Source: Halorubrum rubrum (GTDB lineage: Archaea > Halobacteriota > Halobacteria > Halobacteriales > Haloferacaceae). From it: a DNA stretch of 64,000 nucleotides. Within the stretch, counting starts at the first letter, position 1. Every line of letters begins with the position of its first letter. The stretch lies in contig NZ_JANHDM010000001.1 of assembly GCF_024494685.1 (NCBI RefSeq), forward strand, positions 62,001-126,000, read 5' to 3'. Positions 18,015 to 26,946 of the stretch are shown here, piece after piece. The notes below the pieces were generated by a model. It searched no databases, had not been told where the DNA came from, and saw only the letters and a list, made by a program, of their open reading frames with translations. The translations under genes were made by a program, and so were the position numbers.

Positions 18015-18112
18015 CAGCACCGCACCTCGCGCCTCCCCAGCCTCGCGGTTCGCGGTTTCACCGCTCACCGCGTCCCTCGCGGGCTCCTCGCGAGCCGATG
18101 GCCCGCTCGGAG
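18015..18112 (-). repeat. Structured intergenic element, copy 3
   Basis: On the minus strand, 30 nt behind hjc. Hairpin 1 (18112 down to 18084) has outer stem CTCC/GGAG, GA facing GA, and a 7-bp inner stem with one G-U pair and a 3-nt loop. Hairpin 2 (18071 down to 18045) has outer stem GCGGT/ACCGC, GA facing GA, inner stem GCGGT/ACCGC and loop GAA. The box GAGGCTGGGGAGGCG follows. The remainder of 17965-18142 has nothing else I can support. Confidence 0.7.
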
Positions 18113-18142
18113 GCGCGCCCACCGCAGTACGTCAATGGCCGG

Positions 18143-18664
18143 TCACAACACGTCGAGGGCGTCCTCGACCGGCATGTGGCCGTCCCGGACGGCCTCGAGG
18201 ACCTCCCGACGCTCCTCGTCGGGGTCGGTCGCGACCTCCGCGAGGGTCACCTTCTCGGTCTCGCCGACGAACTCGGGGAAGTCGATGCCCTCGGCGAGCG
18301 CCGTCTCCTTTTTCACGCGGTAGGATCCGGCGTCGGTCGTGTAGAGGTCGCCCGGATGGAAGAAGTACCAGTCCTCGCGGTCGAACCGGACCGCGATGCG
18401 GGCCTTCGCGCCGAAGTTGCGCGCGAAGAACAGCAGCGCCTCCACCTCCTCGCCGGAGAGGTAGATCGGGTCGCCCGCGCTGGACTTCGCCTCGATCGCG
18501 TAGAAGGTATCGCCGTCGCCCGCGAGCACGTCGGGCAGCTCCCGCTCCGTCGCCGAGCCGCTGGCCGGCGCGCGCATCACGGCGAACCCCTTCTCGTCCA
18601 GCGCGTTGACCAGTTCGCGCTCGCGGCGGTCGCCCTTACGGTTCGCCGACACGGTCGCGGTCAC
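18143..18664 (-). CDS. hjc: Holliday junction resolvase Hjc
   Basis: A 173-aa archaeal Hjc that cuts four-way DNA junctions in recombination and fork repair. Its nuclease core is clear: [19 protein letters not shown] with the first catalytic Glu, then [21 protein letters not shown] with the Asp and E-x-K of the PD-(D/E)XK fold. GTG at 18664 is used; a second GTG four codons on is equally good. The C-terminal 60 residues ([20 protein letters not shown] onward) are an acidic extension beyond the minimal Hjc. Confidence 0.93.
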   Translation of the reverse strand: MTATVSANRKGDRRERELVNALDEKGFAVMRAPASGSATERELPDVLAGDGDTFYAIEAKSSAGDPIYLSGEEVEALLFFARNFGAKARIAVRFDREDWYFFHPGDLYTTDAGSYRVKKETALAEGIDFPEFVGETEKVTLAEVATDPDEERREVLEAVRDGHMPVEDALDVL

Positions 18665-18752
18665 CCCGGTGAGTCACGTCCGCGAGTAGTCCCGAGGGGA
18701 GTAAAAGGGCGACGGGTCGGGATTTATCCGGTCGCGTCACGTACCCTGCGTC

Positions 18753-19172
18753 ATGATAGCACGCGTGCTCGTGGCGATGGACGGGTCCGAGGTGGCCGAG
18801 CGGGCGCTCCGATACGCGCTCGACGTCCACGGGGACGCGGAGATCGTGGTCCTCCACGTCACCGGCGAACCCTCCTCGATGATGGGCGAGGCCGCGGGGA
18901 TGGCGCTCTCCGAGGACCTCGAGGGCGAGATCCGCGATCAGGCCGAGGACGTGATCGACCGGGCGCGGGAGATCGCGGCCGAGTACGACGAGGAGGTCGA
19001 CGTCGAGGTGGCGGTAGGGCGACCAGGAAAGCGGATCGTCGAGCGCGCCGAGGAGTTCGATACGGTGGTGGTGGGGACCCACGACGGGTCGCTCGTCGAC
19101 CGGCTGCTCGTCGGGAACGTCGCTCAGACCGTCTTCCGAGGGTCACCCGTGTCGGTGACGGTGGTTCGCTAG
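18753..19172 (+). CDS. UspA-family universal stress protein
   Basis: A 139-aa single UspA domain: strand 1 RVLVAMDGSEVAERAL, the mid-chain EVDVEVAVGRPGKRIVERAEE, and the C-terminal segment VVVGTHDGSLVDRLLVGNVAQTVFRGSPVSVTVVR. The GxxG-(9x)-GS pattern resembles ATP-binding Usp proteins, although the second glycine motif is slightly altered. It likely acts in the cytoplasm in stress physiology. It stands alone, divergent from hjc. Confidence 0.9.
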   Translation: MIARVLVAMDGSEVAERALRYALDVHGDAEIVVLHVTGEPSSMMGEAAGMALSEDLEGEIRDQAEDVIDRAREIAAEYDEEVDVEVAVGRPGKRIVERAEEFDTVVVGTHDGSLVDRLLVGNVAQTVFRGSPVSVTVVR

Positions 19173-19221
19173 GGCGGCGGTCGGTCGCGATCCGGCGCCG
19201 GTCCCGAACACGTTCGCCCGG

Positions 19222-22032
19222 TCAGTCCGCGAACTCGACGCCGGTGACCTCGAACCGCGCGCCGCCGTCGGATCCCTCGACGACCCGGATGTCCCATCCG
19301 TGGGCCTCGACGACCTGCCTGACGATGCTGAGCCCGAAGCCGGTGCCGTTCCCGTCGGTCGAGTACCCCGGATCGAACACGTCATCGCGAGCGTCAGGGG
19401 GAATGCCGGCGCCGTCGTCCTCGACGTAGAACCCGTTTCCGTCCGGCGTCTCGCCGACCGTGATCGTCACGGCGTCGTCGGACTGCGTCCGGCTGCCGGT
19501 CGAACCGTGCTCGACACTGTTTCGGAGGAGGTTCTCGAAGAGCTGTTGGAGACGGGTCCGGTCCGCCCGAACCGTTCGATCGGCGTCGACGCGGATCCGC
19601 GCGTCGGCCGGTCGGTCGACGTGGGCCCAACAGTCCTCGAGCAGGTCCGCGAGGGCGACGGGCTCGAGTTCGCCGAGCGCGTCGCCCTCGCGGGCCAGCG
19701 TGAGGAGGTCCTGTATCAGCTCGTTCATGCGGTCGTGCGCGCGAGCCACGCCCTCGAGGTGCTCGCTGTCACACGCCTCCTCGACGAGTCGCAGCCGACC
19801 CTCGGCGACGGTGAGCGGGTTGCGGAGGTCGTGGCTCACCACGTCGGCGAACTCCGCGAGGCGCTCGTTCTGACGTTTCAGTTCGTCCCGGCTGCGCCGG
19901 AGTTCGCGCTCGCGCTCGCGCTCGTCCAGCGCGGTCTCGGCGGCCGTCGAGAGGATCCGTGCGAGGAACTCGTCGGTCGGATCGAAGGCGTCGGGCGTCG
20001 ATTCGCCGATCGAGAGGGTTCCGTGCTCGCCCATCGGCAGGATCATCAGGCTCCGCAGGCCGGTTCCCTGGTCGAGCGCGTCCGGCTCGACCTCGATGTC
20101 GTCGTACACGCGGACCTCTCCAGCCTCGTAGGCCCCCCAGTTGAGGCTCTCCGAGTCGGGAGTGAACACCTCGCGGTCCGGGACGACCTCGTGTACGGCC
20201 TCCGAGGTCGCGACGGGAACGAGCCCGTTCCGATCGGGGTCGTAGAGTCGTGTCACGGCGACCGTGAACCCGAGGATCCCCTCGGCGGCCTCGATCACTC
20301 GATCGGCGATCTCCTCTCTGGACCCGGCGCGGATCAGATCTCGAGTGGCGTCGTGGAGTCGCTCGAGCCGGTTCTCTCGCGTTCGGAGCGTCTCCTCGCG
20401 GGCGACGCGGTCGAGTGCCGCCTCGAGGTAGTTCGCGAGGATCTCGACGAGGAGCACGTCCGTCTCGGTAAAGGCGTTCGGCTCGGCCGAGGAGATGACG
20501 AAGACGCCACGGTCGCCGATCGGATACAACACGACGCTCTCGGCCGGCGTCTCCTCCGTCAGTCGGGACGACGAGGAGGCCTCGCGAAGATGTATCGGTT
20601 CCGACTCGCGGAACACCTCCCAGACGAGGTGCGAACGGGACCCGTTCGGCGCGTCCGATTCGTAGCCGGGGAGATCGTCGAACAGCTCCGGAACCCCCTC
20701 CGCGAACGCCGACAGCTCGAGCCGCGTACCGTCCTCGTTCAGGAGGTGAACGCCCGTCAAGGGAGCCCCGATGATCTCGTCGGCCGCCTCCGTCGCCAGC
20801 CGTGTCGTCTCCTCGACGGTCCGCGTGTAGTTGAGCTGTTGTGTCCGCTCGCGTAGCTCCTGGAGCTTCCGCTCCCGACGTCTGCGGTCGGTGACGTTCC
20901 GGCTGCTCGCCAAGAAGCGTTCGTTGCCGTCGACCTCGAGCCGCCGGAGGTGGACCCTGACGGGGAACGTCGACCCGTCACGGCGTTCGAACTCGCTTTC
21001 CAGCTCGAGCCGGTCGTCGACGTCCATTCCCGCCCAGATCTCTCGGGCCTCGTCGGGGTCGAGACGGCCGTCGATTTCCCAGACTTTCATCCCTACGAGT
21101 TCCGACTCGTCGTAGCCCGTCTCGGCACACAGTCGGGGATTCGCGTCGAGGATCGTTCCCTCGGCGTCGTGGACGTCGATCATGTCCGGGGAGTTCTCGA
21201 AGAGCGCCTCGAGCCGGGTCGTGGTCCGCTCGAGCCGCCGTTCGCGCTCCTTTCGGTCCGTGATGTCCGTGATGAACCCCTCGAGCACTTCGATCTCGCC
21301 GTCGTCGGAGACGGCGCGCCCGCGCTCCCAGAGCCACTTCGTCTCCCCTCCCTTCGTGCGGATCCGATAGGTGACCTCGAAGGTGCCGTCCGTCTCGAGG
21401 GCCCCCTGGACCGCGGCCCAGGCGTCCTCCCGATCGTCCGGATGGATGATCTCCTCGCCCCACGCCACCTGGTTTCGCTCCAACGTTCCCGCGTCGTATC
21501 CGGTGAGCGGCTCGACTTCCCCCTTGACGGTCTCCATCGGCCACGTCGGCTCGTTGCGGCACCGGTAGATCATCCCCGGAAGGTTCTCGATGAGCGTCTC
21601 CAGGCGACGGGTCCGCTCGGCCAACAGCTCGCGCGCGCGGTCGGCGTCGACCGCGTTCCGGATCCGGTTCGCGAGAAGCGTGTACTGTTCGCTCCCGCCT
21701 CGCTTCTGGAGGTAATCGGTGACGCCCGCGGAGATCGCCTCGCTCGCGACCTCCTCGCTGCCCTTCCCCGTGAAGAGGACGAACGGGAGCTCGGGACGCT
21801 TCTCGCGGACGGCCCGCAAGAACGCGATCCCGTCGCGGCCGGGCATGTCGTAGTCGGAGACGACGCAGTCGATCTCGGCGTCAGCGAGCGCGCGCAGCCC
21901 GGCCTCGGCGTCGTGTTCGGTTCGGACCTCGATCCGATCGTCCTCGCGTTCGAGGAACTCCGCGATCAGCTCTGCGAGACCCGGATCGTCGTCGACGTGG
22001 AGGACGCGGATCGCCTCGTGGGTCTCGCTCAT
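19222..22032 (-). CDS. Hybrid sensor histidine kinase: REC-PAS-PAS-GAF-GAF-HisKA-HATPase
   Basis: 936 aa, soluble. A receiver domain (about 8-125) carries Asp60 in VVSDYDMPGRDG. Two PAS domains follow (about 145-270 and 275-395; the first has the PAC-like WLWERGRAV), then two GAF-like domains (about 400-545 and 560-700). HisKA has the phospho-His in VVSHDLRNPL. The ATPase domain shows the N-box ENLLRNSVEHG, G1 DDGAGIP and G2 GTGFGLSIV. It has no membrane span, so it should sense cytoplasmic redox, gas or light cues. No regulator gene is adjacent. The kinase core resembles the one encoded at 23729. Confidence 0.92.
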   Translation of the reverse strand: MSETHEAIRVLHVDDDPGLAELIAEFLEREDDRIEVRTEHDAEAGLRALADAEIDCVVSDYDMPGRDGIAFLRAVREKRPELPFVLFTGKGSEEVASEAISAGVTDYLQKRGGSEQYTLLANRIRNAVDADRARELLAERTRRLETLIENLPGMIYRCRNEPTWPMETVKGEVEPLTGYDAGTLERNQVAWGEEIIHPDDREDAWAAVQGALETDGTFEVTYRIRTKGGETKWLWERGRAVSDDGEIEVLEGFITDITDRKERERRLERTTTRLEALFENSPDMIDVHDAEGTILDANPRLCAETGYDESELVGMKVWEIDGRLDPDEAREIWAGMDVDDRLELESEFERRDGSTFPVRVHLRRLEVDGNERFLASSRNVTDRRRRERKLQELRERTQQLNYTRTVEETTRLATEAADEIIGAPLTGVHLLNEDGTRLELSAFAEGVPELFDDLPGYESDAPNGSRSHLVWEVFRESEPIHLREASSSSRLTEETPAESVVLYPIGDRGVFVISSAEPNAFTETDVLLVEILANYLEAALDRVAREETLRTRENRLERLHDATRDLIRAGSREEIADRVIEAAEGILGFTVAVTRLYDPDRNGLVPVATSEAVHEVVPDREVFTPDSESLNWGAYEAGEVRVYDDIEVEPDALDQGTGLRSLMILPMGEHGTLSIGESTPDAFDPTDEFLARILSTAAETALDERERERELRRSRDELKRQNERLAEFADVVSHDLRNPLTVAEGRLRLVEEACDSEHLEGVARAHDRMNELIQDLLTLAREGDALGELEPVALADLLEDCWAHVDRPADARIRVDADRTVRADRTRLQQLFENLLRNSVEHGSTGSRTQSDDAVTITVGETPDGNGFYVEDDGAGIPPDARDDVFDPGYSTDGNGTGFGLSIVRQVVEAHGWDIRVVEGSDGGARFEVTGVEFAD

Positions 22033-22120
22033 ATACGTGAAAGCCTACCAATACGCGGTGAAAAGTGTTTGTGACCACCGTCGCGGGGCGAGTCGGGGGT
22101 CGGACCGCGAGCCGACGAAG

Positions 22121-22723
22121 CTACCGTCGGTATCGGTCCGGGACGTAGCGAGCCACCCCCTCGGGGGCGTACCCGAAGACGACCGGCGCGAGCGAGGCGA
22201 GCCGCCGCCGGAGCGCGACGTAGGCGACGCCGACGACGAGCGCGGCGACTGCGACGAGCCGGAAGGGCCCCTCGAGGACGACGAGAAGCGGGAGCGACAG
22301 CCCGGCGAGAAGCGTCAGATCTCCCGGCGAGCCGTCGTACCGGATCCAGCGTTTCGGCTGCCGCCAGTGGCCGCGGACGTGGTCGTACACCGCGCGCTCG
22401 GAGGTTCCCTCCCAGGGACGGAGCTCAAGCCCGCCGCCGTAGCGGTCCATCCGACAGTGGACCGTCGCGCCGAGGAGGAACGCGGCGAGGAGGACCGTCG
22501 CCGGGAGGGTAACGACCGCCGCGGCGACGACCGCCGGGATCGCGAGGAGGGCGTACACGGTCGGGTAGTGAAGCGTACGGCGATGGCCCGAATACAGGTC
22601 GAGGTCGGGAGCGACGCTCCCGGCGAGCGCGCCGGCGAGCGCGGCGGGAGCGATCTCGGGGGCGATCGAGACGAGCGGGGCTGCGATCGCCAAGCCCACC
22701 ATCGCGTGTGTCGGGAGCATCAT
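22121..22723 (-). CDS. Membrane-bound metal-dependent hydrolase-like protein (YdjM/DUF457 type)
   Basis: 200 aa with four to five hydrophobic segments. The start MLPTHAMVGLAIAAP carries the conserved His, and VAPDLDLYSGHRRTLHY carries the Asp and His residues of the YdjM/LexA-regulated membrane hydrolase family. HCRMDRYGGGLELRPWE is also typical of haloarchaeal members. Enzyme activity has not been shown for most of the family. It is separated from the kinase gene (start 22032) by 88 nt in the same direction. Confidence 0.8.
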   Translation of the reverse strand: MMLPTHAMVGLAIAAPLVSIAPEIAPAALAGALAGSVAPDLDLYSGHRRTLHYPTVYALLAIPAVVAAAVVTLPATVLLAAFLLGATVHCRMDRYGGGLELRPWEGTSERAVYDHVRGHWRQPKRWIRYDGSPGDLTLLAGLSLPLLVVLEGPFRLVAVAALVVGVAYVALRRRLASLAPVVFGYAPEGVARYVPDRYRR

Positions 22724-22816
22724 GGGTTCGTCGGGACGGAGCGTACGCGGCGTCGACGTTTATATTCGCCGGAGGGACGTGAACGATGCTCATGGGGTGC
22801 TGTCGCGAAGACGGCG

Positions 22817-23623
22817 TCAGCGCGTTCGCTCGCGCAGTTCGGCGGCGGCCCGCTCGAAGTGGTCGCGGAGAAACGGCGTCCCGGAGACGGCACGCTCCGC
22901 GAGGAACCCGACGCGTCGGTCGACCTCGTTGGAGTCGAGTTTGGCGGCCGACGCGCAGTCGACGTAGCCGTCGAGCGCGTCGGCGAAGGCTCCCGAGAAG
23001 TGATCGTACGCGCCGTCGACCAGCTCCATGTCGTCGTCGAGCGCCTCGACGAGCCCGCGATAGATCGTCGCCGCCGACTCGTACTGCCCCCGATCGCGGT
23101 ACGTCGCCGCGAGATCGAAGTACTCGCGGAAGTCGATCGGTTCGAAGACGACCGCGTACTCGGGGTTCGTCTCCCCGAACAGGCCGTCGATCTCCGCGCG
23201 GATCCCCTCGACCGACCGCGTCGTCGACGCCCCGAACCGGGCGAGAAGGCGGTCTCGGAGGTCGGTGTCTGACGAACACTCCTCGCGTAGGAACGCCCGG
23301 AGTTCGTCGGCCGTGGCGTCCTCGAGGAGGTCGTCGATCCGGTCGCTCTCGTCGGGCGGCGGGTCCTCGATCGAACACAAGAGGACGGCGACGACGTGTT
23401 TACACGCGCCCGGACCGTCGTACGGACAGTCACATCGCGTCTCGAGATCCGGCGCCGAGCGGTCGACGTGGACCTCGTAGAGCCGGCTGCCGCGCACCGC
23501 CGCCCGGATCTCGTCGTCGAAACGCGACTGGCGAGCGATCCGGCCGCCGTCGAGGTACTCCCGGCCGCGCTCGAAGACGGCGTCGGTACACCGCTCCCGG
23601 ACGTCCTCCGTGGTGAGGTCCAT
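22817..23623 (-). CDS. SWIM zinc-finger protein
   Basis: 268 aa from ATG 23623, chosen because MDLTTEDVRERCTDAVFERGREYLDGGRI is the usual start of this family; a Met at 23659 lies in a less likely stretch. The SWIM finger is CDCPYDGPGACKHVVAVLL at about residues 63-81. The rest is helical (RDRGQYESAATIYRGLVEAL has a TPR-like look), as in bacterial and haloarchaeal SWIM proteins. It is probably a nucleic-acid- or protein-binding factor. Confidence 0.85.
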   Translation of the reverse strand: MDLTTEDVRERCTDAVFERGREYLDGGRIARQSRFDDEIRAAVRGSRLYEVHVDRSAPDLETRCDCPYDGPGACKHVVAVLLCSIEDPPPDESDRIDDLLEDATADELRAFLREECSSDTDLRDRLLARFGASTTRSVEGIRAEIDGLFGETNPEYAVVFEPIDFREYFDLAATYRDRGQYESAATIYRGLVEALDDDMELVDGAYDHFSGAFADALDGYVDCASAAKLDSNEVDRRVGFLAERAVSGTPFLRDHFERAAAELRERTR

Positions 23624-23728
23624 CGGTTCCGATAGTCTCGAAGACGCGGTCGGAGCCAAAAAGCGTTGTTCGAGCGCGTCCGATGACGAGGTGACGAGAC
23701 CACGGTGGAGCCGGTCATCACGTACTCC

Positions 23729-24763
23729 TCACAGGATTTCGACGTCGGAAAGCTCGAATCGCACCCCACCGGACTCGCTTTGGGTTAGCGTGATGTCCCA
23801 TCCGTGTGCTTCAGCGATCCGCTGAACGATAGCCAATCCGAATCCGGTTCCGTCGGACGCGGACGAGTACCCAGGATCAAAAACCAAGTCGCGTTCGTCT
23901 TCGGGAATGCCCGGTCCATCATCCTCAAAGTAGATCGTCGCTTCGTCTGCCTGACCGATCCGAACGATGACGTCGTCCCCGCCGTGTTCGACGGAATTGC
24001 GAAGCAGGTTCTCACAGATGTGTCGGACGCGGTCCGGATCCGCCCGGATCGTGATGTCGTCTTCGATCTCCAACGTGGCCGCAGACGTAGCAACCAGCTC
24101 CCAACACTTGCCGATCGCGCTCACGAGGCTGACCGGTTCCGTCTTGCCGACTCGTTGGCCGTTGCGAGCGAGCGTCAGCGTGTCTTCAACGATCTCCTCC
24201 ATTCGGCTCAATGCGCTCTGTAGCGGGTCGATGTGTTCGCTCTCGCACTCCTGTTCGAGGAGCGCTCCGCGACCTTGCGCGACGTTCAGTGGGTTCCGCA
24301 GATCGTGTGAGATGACGCTCGCGAACTCATCGAGTTGCTCGTTCTGGCGCTGGAGTTTCCGTTGCCGCCGGAGTCGTTCCGAGACGTCCCGGAACACGCC
24401 GTGGAAGAGCGGCTGATCCTGCTCCGCGTTTCCGATGGCCCACGCATTAATCTCGACGGGGATCTGGTCGTCGGTGGCCGTGACTGCGAACACCGGAGAT
24501 CCATCGTCGAACTGTGAGATGACTGCCGGTTGCTCCCGAAAATGCGTTTCGAAGAGGCGTTCGTACCGCTCTCGTTCGTCGGCAGGATGGAGACCAAGCA
24601 CGTCCATTGAGCGTAACTCCGCTTGCGTGTAGCCGAAGAACTCTTCAGCCGATCGGTTCACCTCGACGATCGCTTTCGTCTCGGGGTTGGCGATCACGAT
24701 CGCATCCGGCGAACTTTTGATCAGTCCCCCGATGTTCGAGTTCGCTCCTGGATCAGGCGACAT
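23729..24763 (-). CDS. PAS-domain sensor histidine kinase
   Basis: 344 aa, soluble. One PAS domain (about 10-130, with EVNRSAEEFFGYTQAEL) leads to HisKA with the phospho-His in VISHDLRNPLNVAQGR. The HATPase domain has ENLLRNSVEHGG, DDGPGIP and GTGFGLAIVQRIAEAHGWD. Its last 230 residues resemble those of the larger kinase at 19222, which suggests a shared origin. GC is lower here than in the preceding genes. No cognate regulator gene is next to it; a UspA-like gene diverges at 24881. Confidence 0.92.
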   Translation of the reverse strand: MSPDPGANSNIGGLIKSSPDAIVIANPETKAIVEVNRSAEEFFGYTQAELRSMDVLGLHPADERERYERLFETHFREQPAVISQFDDGSPVFAVTATDDQIPVEINAWAIGNAEQDQPLFHGVFRDVSERLRRQRKLQRQNEQLDEFASVISHDLRNPLNVAQGRGALLEQECESEHIDPLQSALSRMEEIVEDTLTLARNGQRVGKTEPVSLVSAIGKCWELVATSAATLEIEDDITIRADPDRVRHICENLLRNSVEHGGDDVIVRIGQADEATIYFEDDGPGIPEDERDLVFDPGYSSASDGTGFGLAIVQRIAEAHGWDITLTQSESGGVRFELSDVEIL

Positions 24764-24880
24764 TGACTACGGTGCCAATGATCGCGGTAACGGATAAAAC
24801 GTCGAATCGAACCGGCCGGAATCCGGACTCCCACGGAGACGACCCTAGGCAACTTTGTGTATCGTACGAAAAGTTAGGGT

Positions 24881-25390
24881 ATGACGCTGGTCGTTCCGTT
24901 CGATGGGTCCGTCCTCGCTGAAGCGGCACTGGTCCGCGCAACTGAGTTCGGGAACGTATTCGACGAAGTCGTACTGGCCGTAAGCGTGATTCCAAAGGGA
25001 AACGCGGACTATGCGAGAGAGAACGGCTGGATCGGGCCGGATGAAGAGTTTGATATGAGATCCGTCGTGGCAACGTTACACGAGCAGGTGACCGACCTAT
25101 GTCCGAGTGCCGATTTCCGACATACAGTCGTAGATCGCTATGCTCGGTCTGGCTCGATAGCGAAACGTCTGCGAAAGGTGGCACGGGAAGAGGACGCCTC
25201 GATGGTCTTTCTCGGCAGTGAGAATGCCGGTGCTATCGTTTCAGCGGTGGGTAGCGTAGGGTCAACCGTTGCTACAGATGACGCCTACGATGTCGTCATC
25301 GTTCGCGATCGGAGCCCTGCGAAAATTGTCAAACTCAAAAGTGCCTCACCGATCAAAAACCCGAAGTCGGATTTTTATTTTCCCGAGTGA
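24881..25390 (+). CDS. UspA-like protein
   Basis: 169 aa. The N-terminus LVVPFDGSVLAEAALVRATEFG and the end AIVSAVGSVGSTVATDDAYDVVIVRDRSP fit the UspA fold. The GxxG-(9x)-GS nucleotide motif is weak (LGSENAGAIVSAVGSVGS), so ATP binding is uncertain. A 20-residue polar tail rich in Lys follows, unusual for a haloarchaeal protein. It is divergent from the PAS kinase with a 117-nt shared promoter region. Confidence 0.75.
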   Translation: MTLVVPFDGSVLAEAALVRATEFGNVFDEVVLAVSVIPKGNADYARENGWIGPDEEFDMRSVVATLHEQVTDLCPSADFRHTVVDRYARSGSIAKRLRKVAREEDASMVFLGSENAGAIVSAVGSVGSTVATDDAYDVVIVRDRSPAKIVKLKSASPIKNPKSDFYFPE

Positions 25391-25480
25391 ACGCCGAATC
25401 CATCAGTAGCGGGAGCTTTCACCAAGGCTAGAATACCGTGTAGCGGGGTGAAAACGACGGGTAGTTACACGTTCGTCCGG

Positions 25481-26566
25481 TCACGGGGCAGAGAATTCGA
25501 TGACCGTTTTGATGGCAGTATCGTCGTCTTCGAACGCATCTCTCGCTTCCTCTGGCGAGTACACGCCGGTGACCAATGCGTCAAGGAACCAGTCGGGGAA
25601 CGTCGCTAACGATTCCTTCGCCCGTTCGAAGTGTGGGACATGCGAGTTGACACTCCCGACGAGCGCCTTGTTTTGGAGGACGAGTTCCCGATGAATCCGA
25701 CCACCGTCGATATCGAACGAACGGTCGTCCGGGATTCCGAGTAGCACTCCCACGCCGTTAGGCGCGAGCGCAGCGACCGTCTCGAAGAGGTGCTTTCCGT
25801 AGCCCGTCGCCTCGTACACCATGTCGACCTTCTCGTGTACGTCTCCGATTTCGTCTACGGGCGTCTCCCTGGAATCGACGTACGTTCCATCCAGTCGTTC
25901 GATGATGTCGATCGTGGGGTCCGGGCGATCGCGTCGACCGAGGCAGTACGTGCGCTCGAAGGTCGCGTACGGTTCACGTCGTTGCGTGAACATTGCGAGC
26001 GTGAGGAGACCTAGCGGTCCATTTCCGAGAACGAATGCTGATTCAGGCTGCCAGTCGAACGCCGAGCGCGCCGCGAAAGCAAGCTCTATCGCCTTCTCCG
26101 AGTTGCTGATCGGCTCTATCAGAAAACCGTATTCCCAGAACGAATCGGGAACGGGAATGAGATACTCGGTGGGACTGGTGAAGTACTCGCTCATGAACCC
26201 ATGGGCGCCAGCGATTCCCCGTTCGACGTAGGTACCGTCCGGCGCCATATCCGGTTCACCCCGTTCGAAGTATTCGTTGGTGTCGGCACCAGGTGGGAGA
26301 CGGCGGACCGTCGGGACGACGATCCGTCCCTCGGATAGCTCCGTCCCGTTGGCGTCCTCGACGATGCCGACGGCTTCGTGACCGAGGATCTGATGATCGG
26401 TCGCTGCGGGATAGTGTCCGTGGGAACCGCCGATGACCTCGTGGTCGGTCCCGTCAATACCGACTCGCAGCGTCCGAACGAGAGCCTCTCCCGTGTCGGG
26501 CGTCGGTTTTGGGACATCAAGTACGTGTAGTTGCCGTTCCCCGCGTTGGATGGCGATCGCTTTCAT
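25481..26566 (-). CDS. gdh: Glucose 1-dehydrogenase (zinc-dependent, haloarchaeal type)
   Basis: A 361-aa medium-chain dehydrogenase strongly resembling haloarchaeal glucose dehydrogenase, which oxidises glucose to gluconolactone with NADP(+) in the semi-phosphorylative Entner-Doudoroff route. GIDGTDHEVI supplies the zinc Asp, GHEAVG the His and Glu, and FLIEPIS the later Glu. The cofactor site has FVLGNGPLGLLTLAMF. RRDRPDPTIDIIERLDGTYVDSR and NKALVGSVNSHVPHFE are near-signature stretches. It overlaps the RidA gene start by 4 nt and ends the sugar operon. Other aldoses are possible substrates. Confidence 0.9.
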   Translation of the reverse strand: MKAIAIQRGERQLHVLDVPKPTPDTGEALVRTLRVGIDGTDHEVIGGSHGHYPAATDHQILGHEAVGIVEDANGTELSEGRIVVPTVRRLPPGADTNEYFERGEPDMAPDGTYVERGIAGAHGFMSEYFTSPTEYLIPVPDSFWEYGFLIEPISNSEKAIELAFAARSAFDWQPESAFVLGNGPLGLLTLAMFTQRREPYATFERTYCLGRRDRPDPTIDIIERLDGTYVDSRETPVDEIGDVHEKVDMVYEATGYGKHLFETVAALAPNGVGVLLGIPDDRSFDIDGGRIHRELVLQNKALVGSVNSHVPHFERAKESLATFPDWFLDALVTGVYSPEEARDAFEDDDTAIKTVIEFSAP

Positions 26567-26946
26567 CGGTGACCCCTCTCTGCGACGACTTCGATCTCGA
26601 CGTCGACGTCGACGGAGAGTGTTACCACTTCACCGGTACTCCGTGCGGGATAGAGATCAGACACGTGCTCCCCGTCCACGTCGTTGACGACGTCATCGTC
26701 GGTCACGCTGCGGAGAACGACGGTCGTTTTCACGATGTCGGGAAGCGAACACGTTGCGGTCTTGAGCACGGCCGAAGCGTTCTCCGACGTCCGTTCGGTC
26801 CGTACCCGCAGGTCTCCGCTGACGACTTTCCCCGTCGCCGGATCGGTCGGTCCTTGGCCGGATGTGAACACCCAGTCACCACTGCCGAGTCCCTGAGAGA
26901 ACGGTCCGATACTCGCGGGTGCGTCGTTGGTATCGATCTTTGTCAT
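26563..26946 (-). CDS. RidA/YjgF family enamine/imine deaminase
   Basis: 127 aa from ATG 26946. The fold marks are APASIGPFSQGL, VFTSGQGPTDPATGK, then YPARSTGEVVTLSVDVDVEIEVVA with the conserved Arg. RidA proteins hydrolyse reactive enamine/imine intermediates made by PLP enzymes, which fits the PLP gene at 39566. The segment between strands 4 and 5 (VTDDDVVNDVDGEH) is shorter than usual. It overlaps both neighbours by 4 nt (ATGA), so it is firmly part of the operon. Confidence 0.85.
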   Translation of the reverse strand: MTKIDTNDAPASIGPFSQGLGSGDWVFTSGQGPTDPATGKVVSGDLRVRTERTSENASAVLKTATCSLPDIVKTTVVLRSVTDDDVVNDVDGEHVSDLYPARSTGEVVTLSVDVDVEIEVVAERGHR

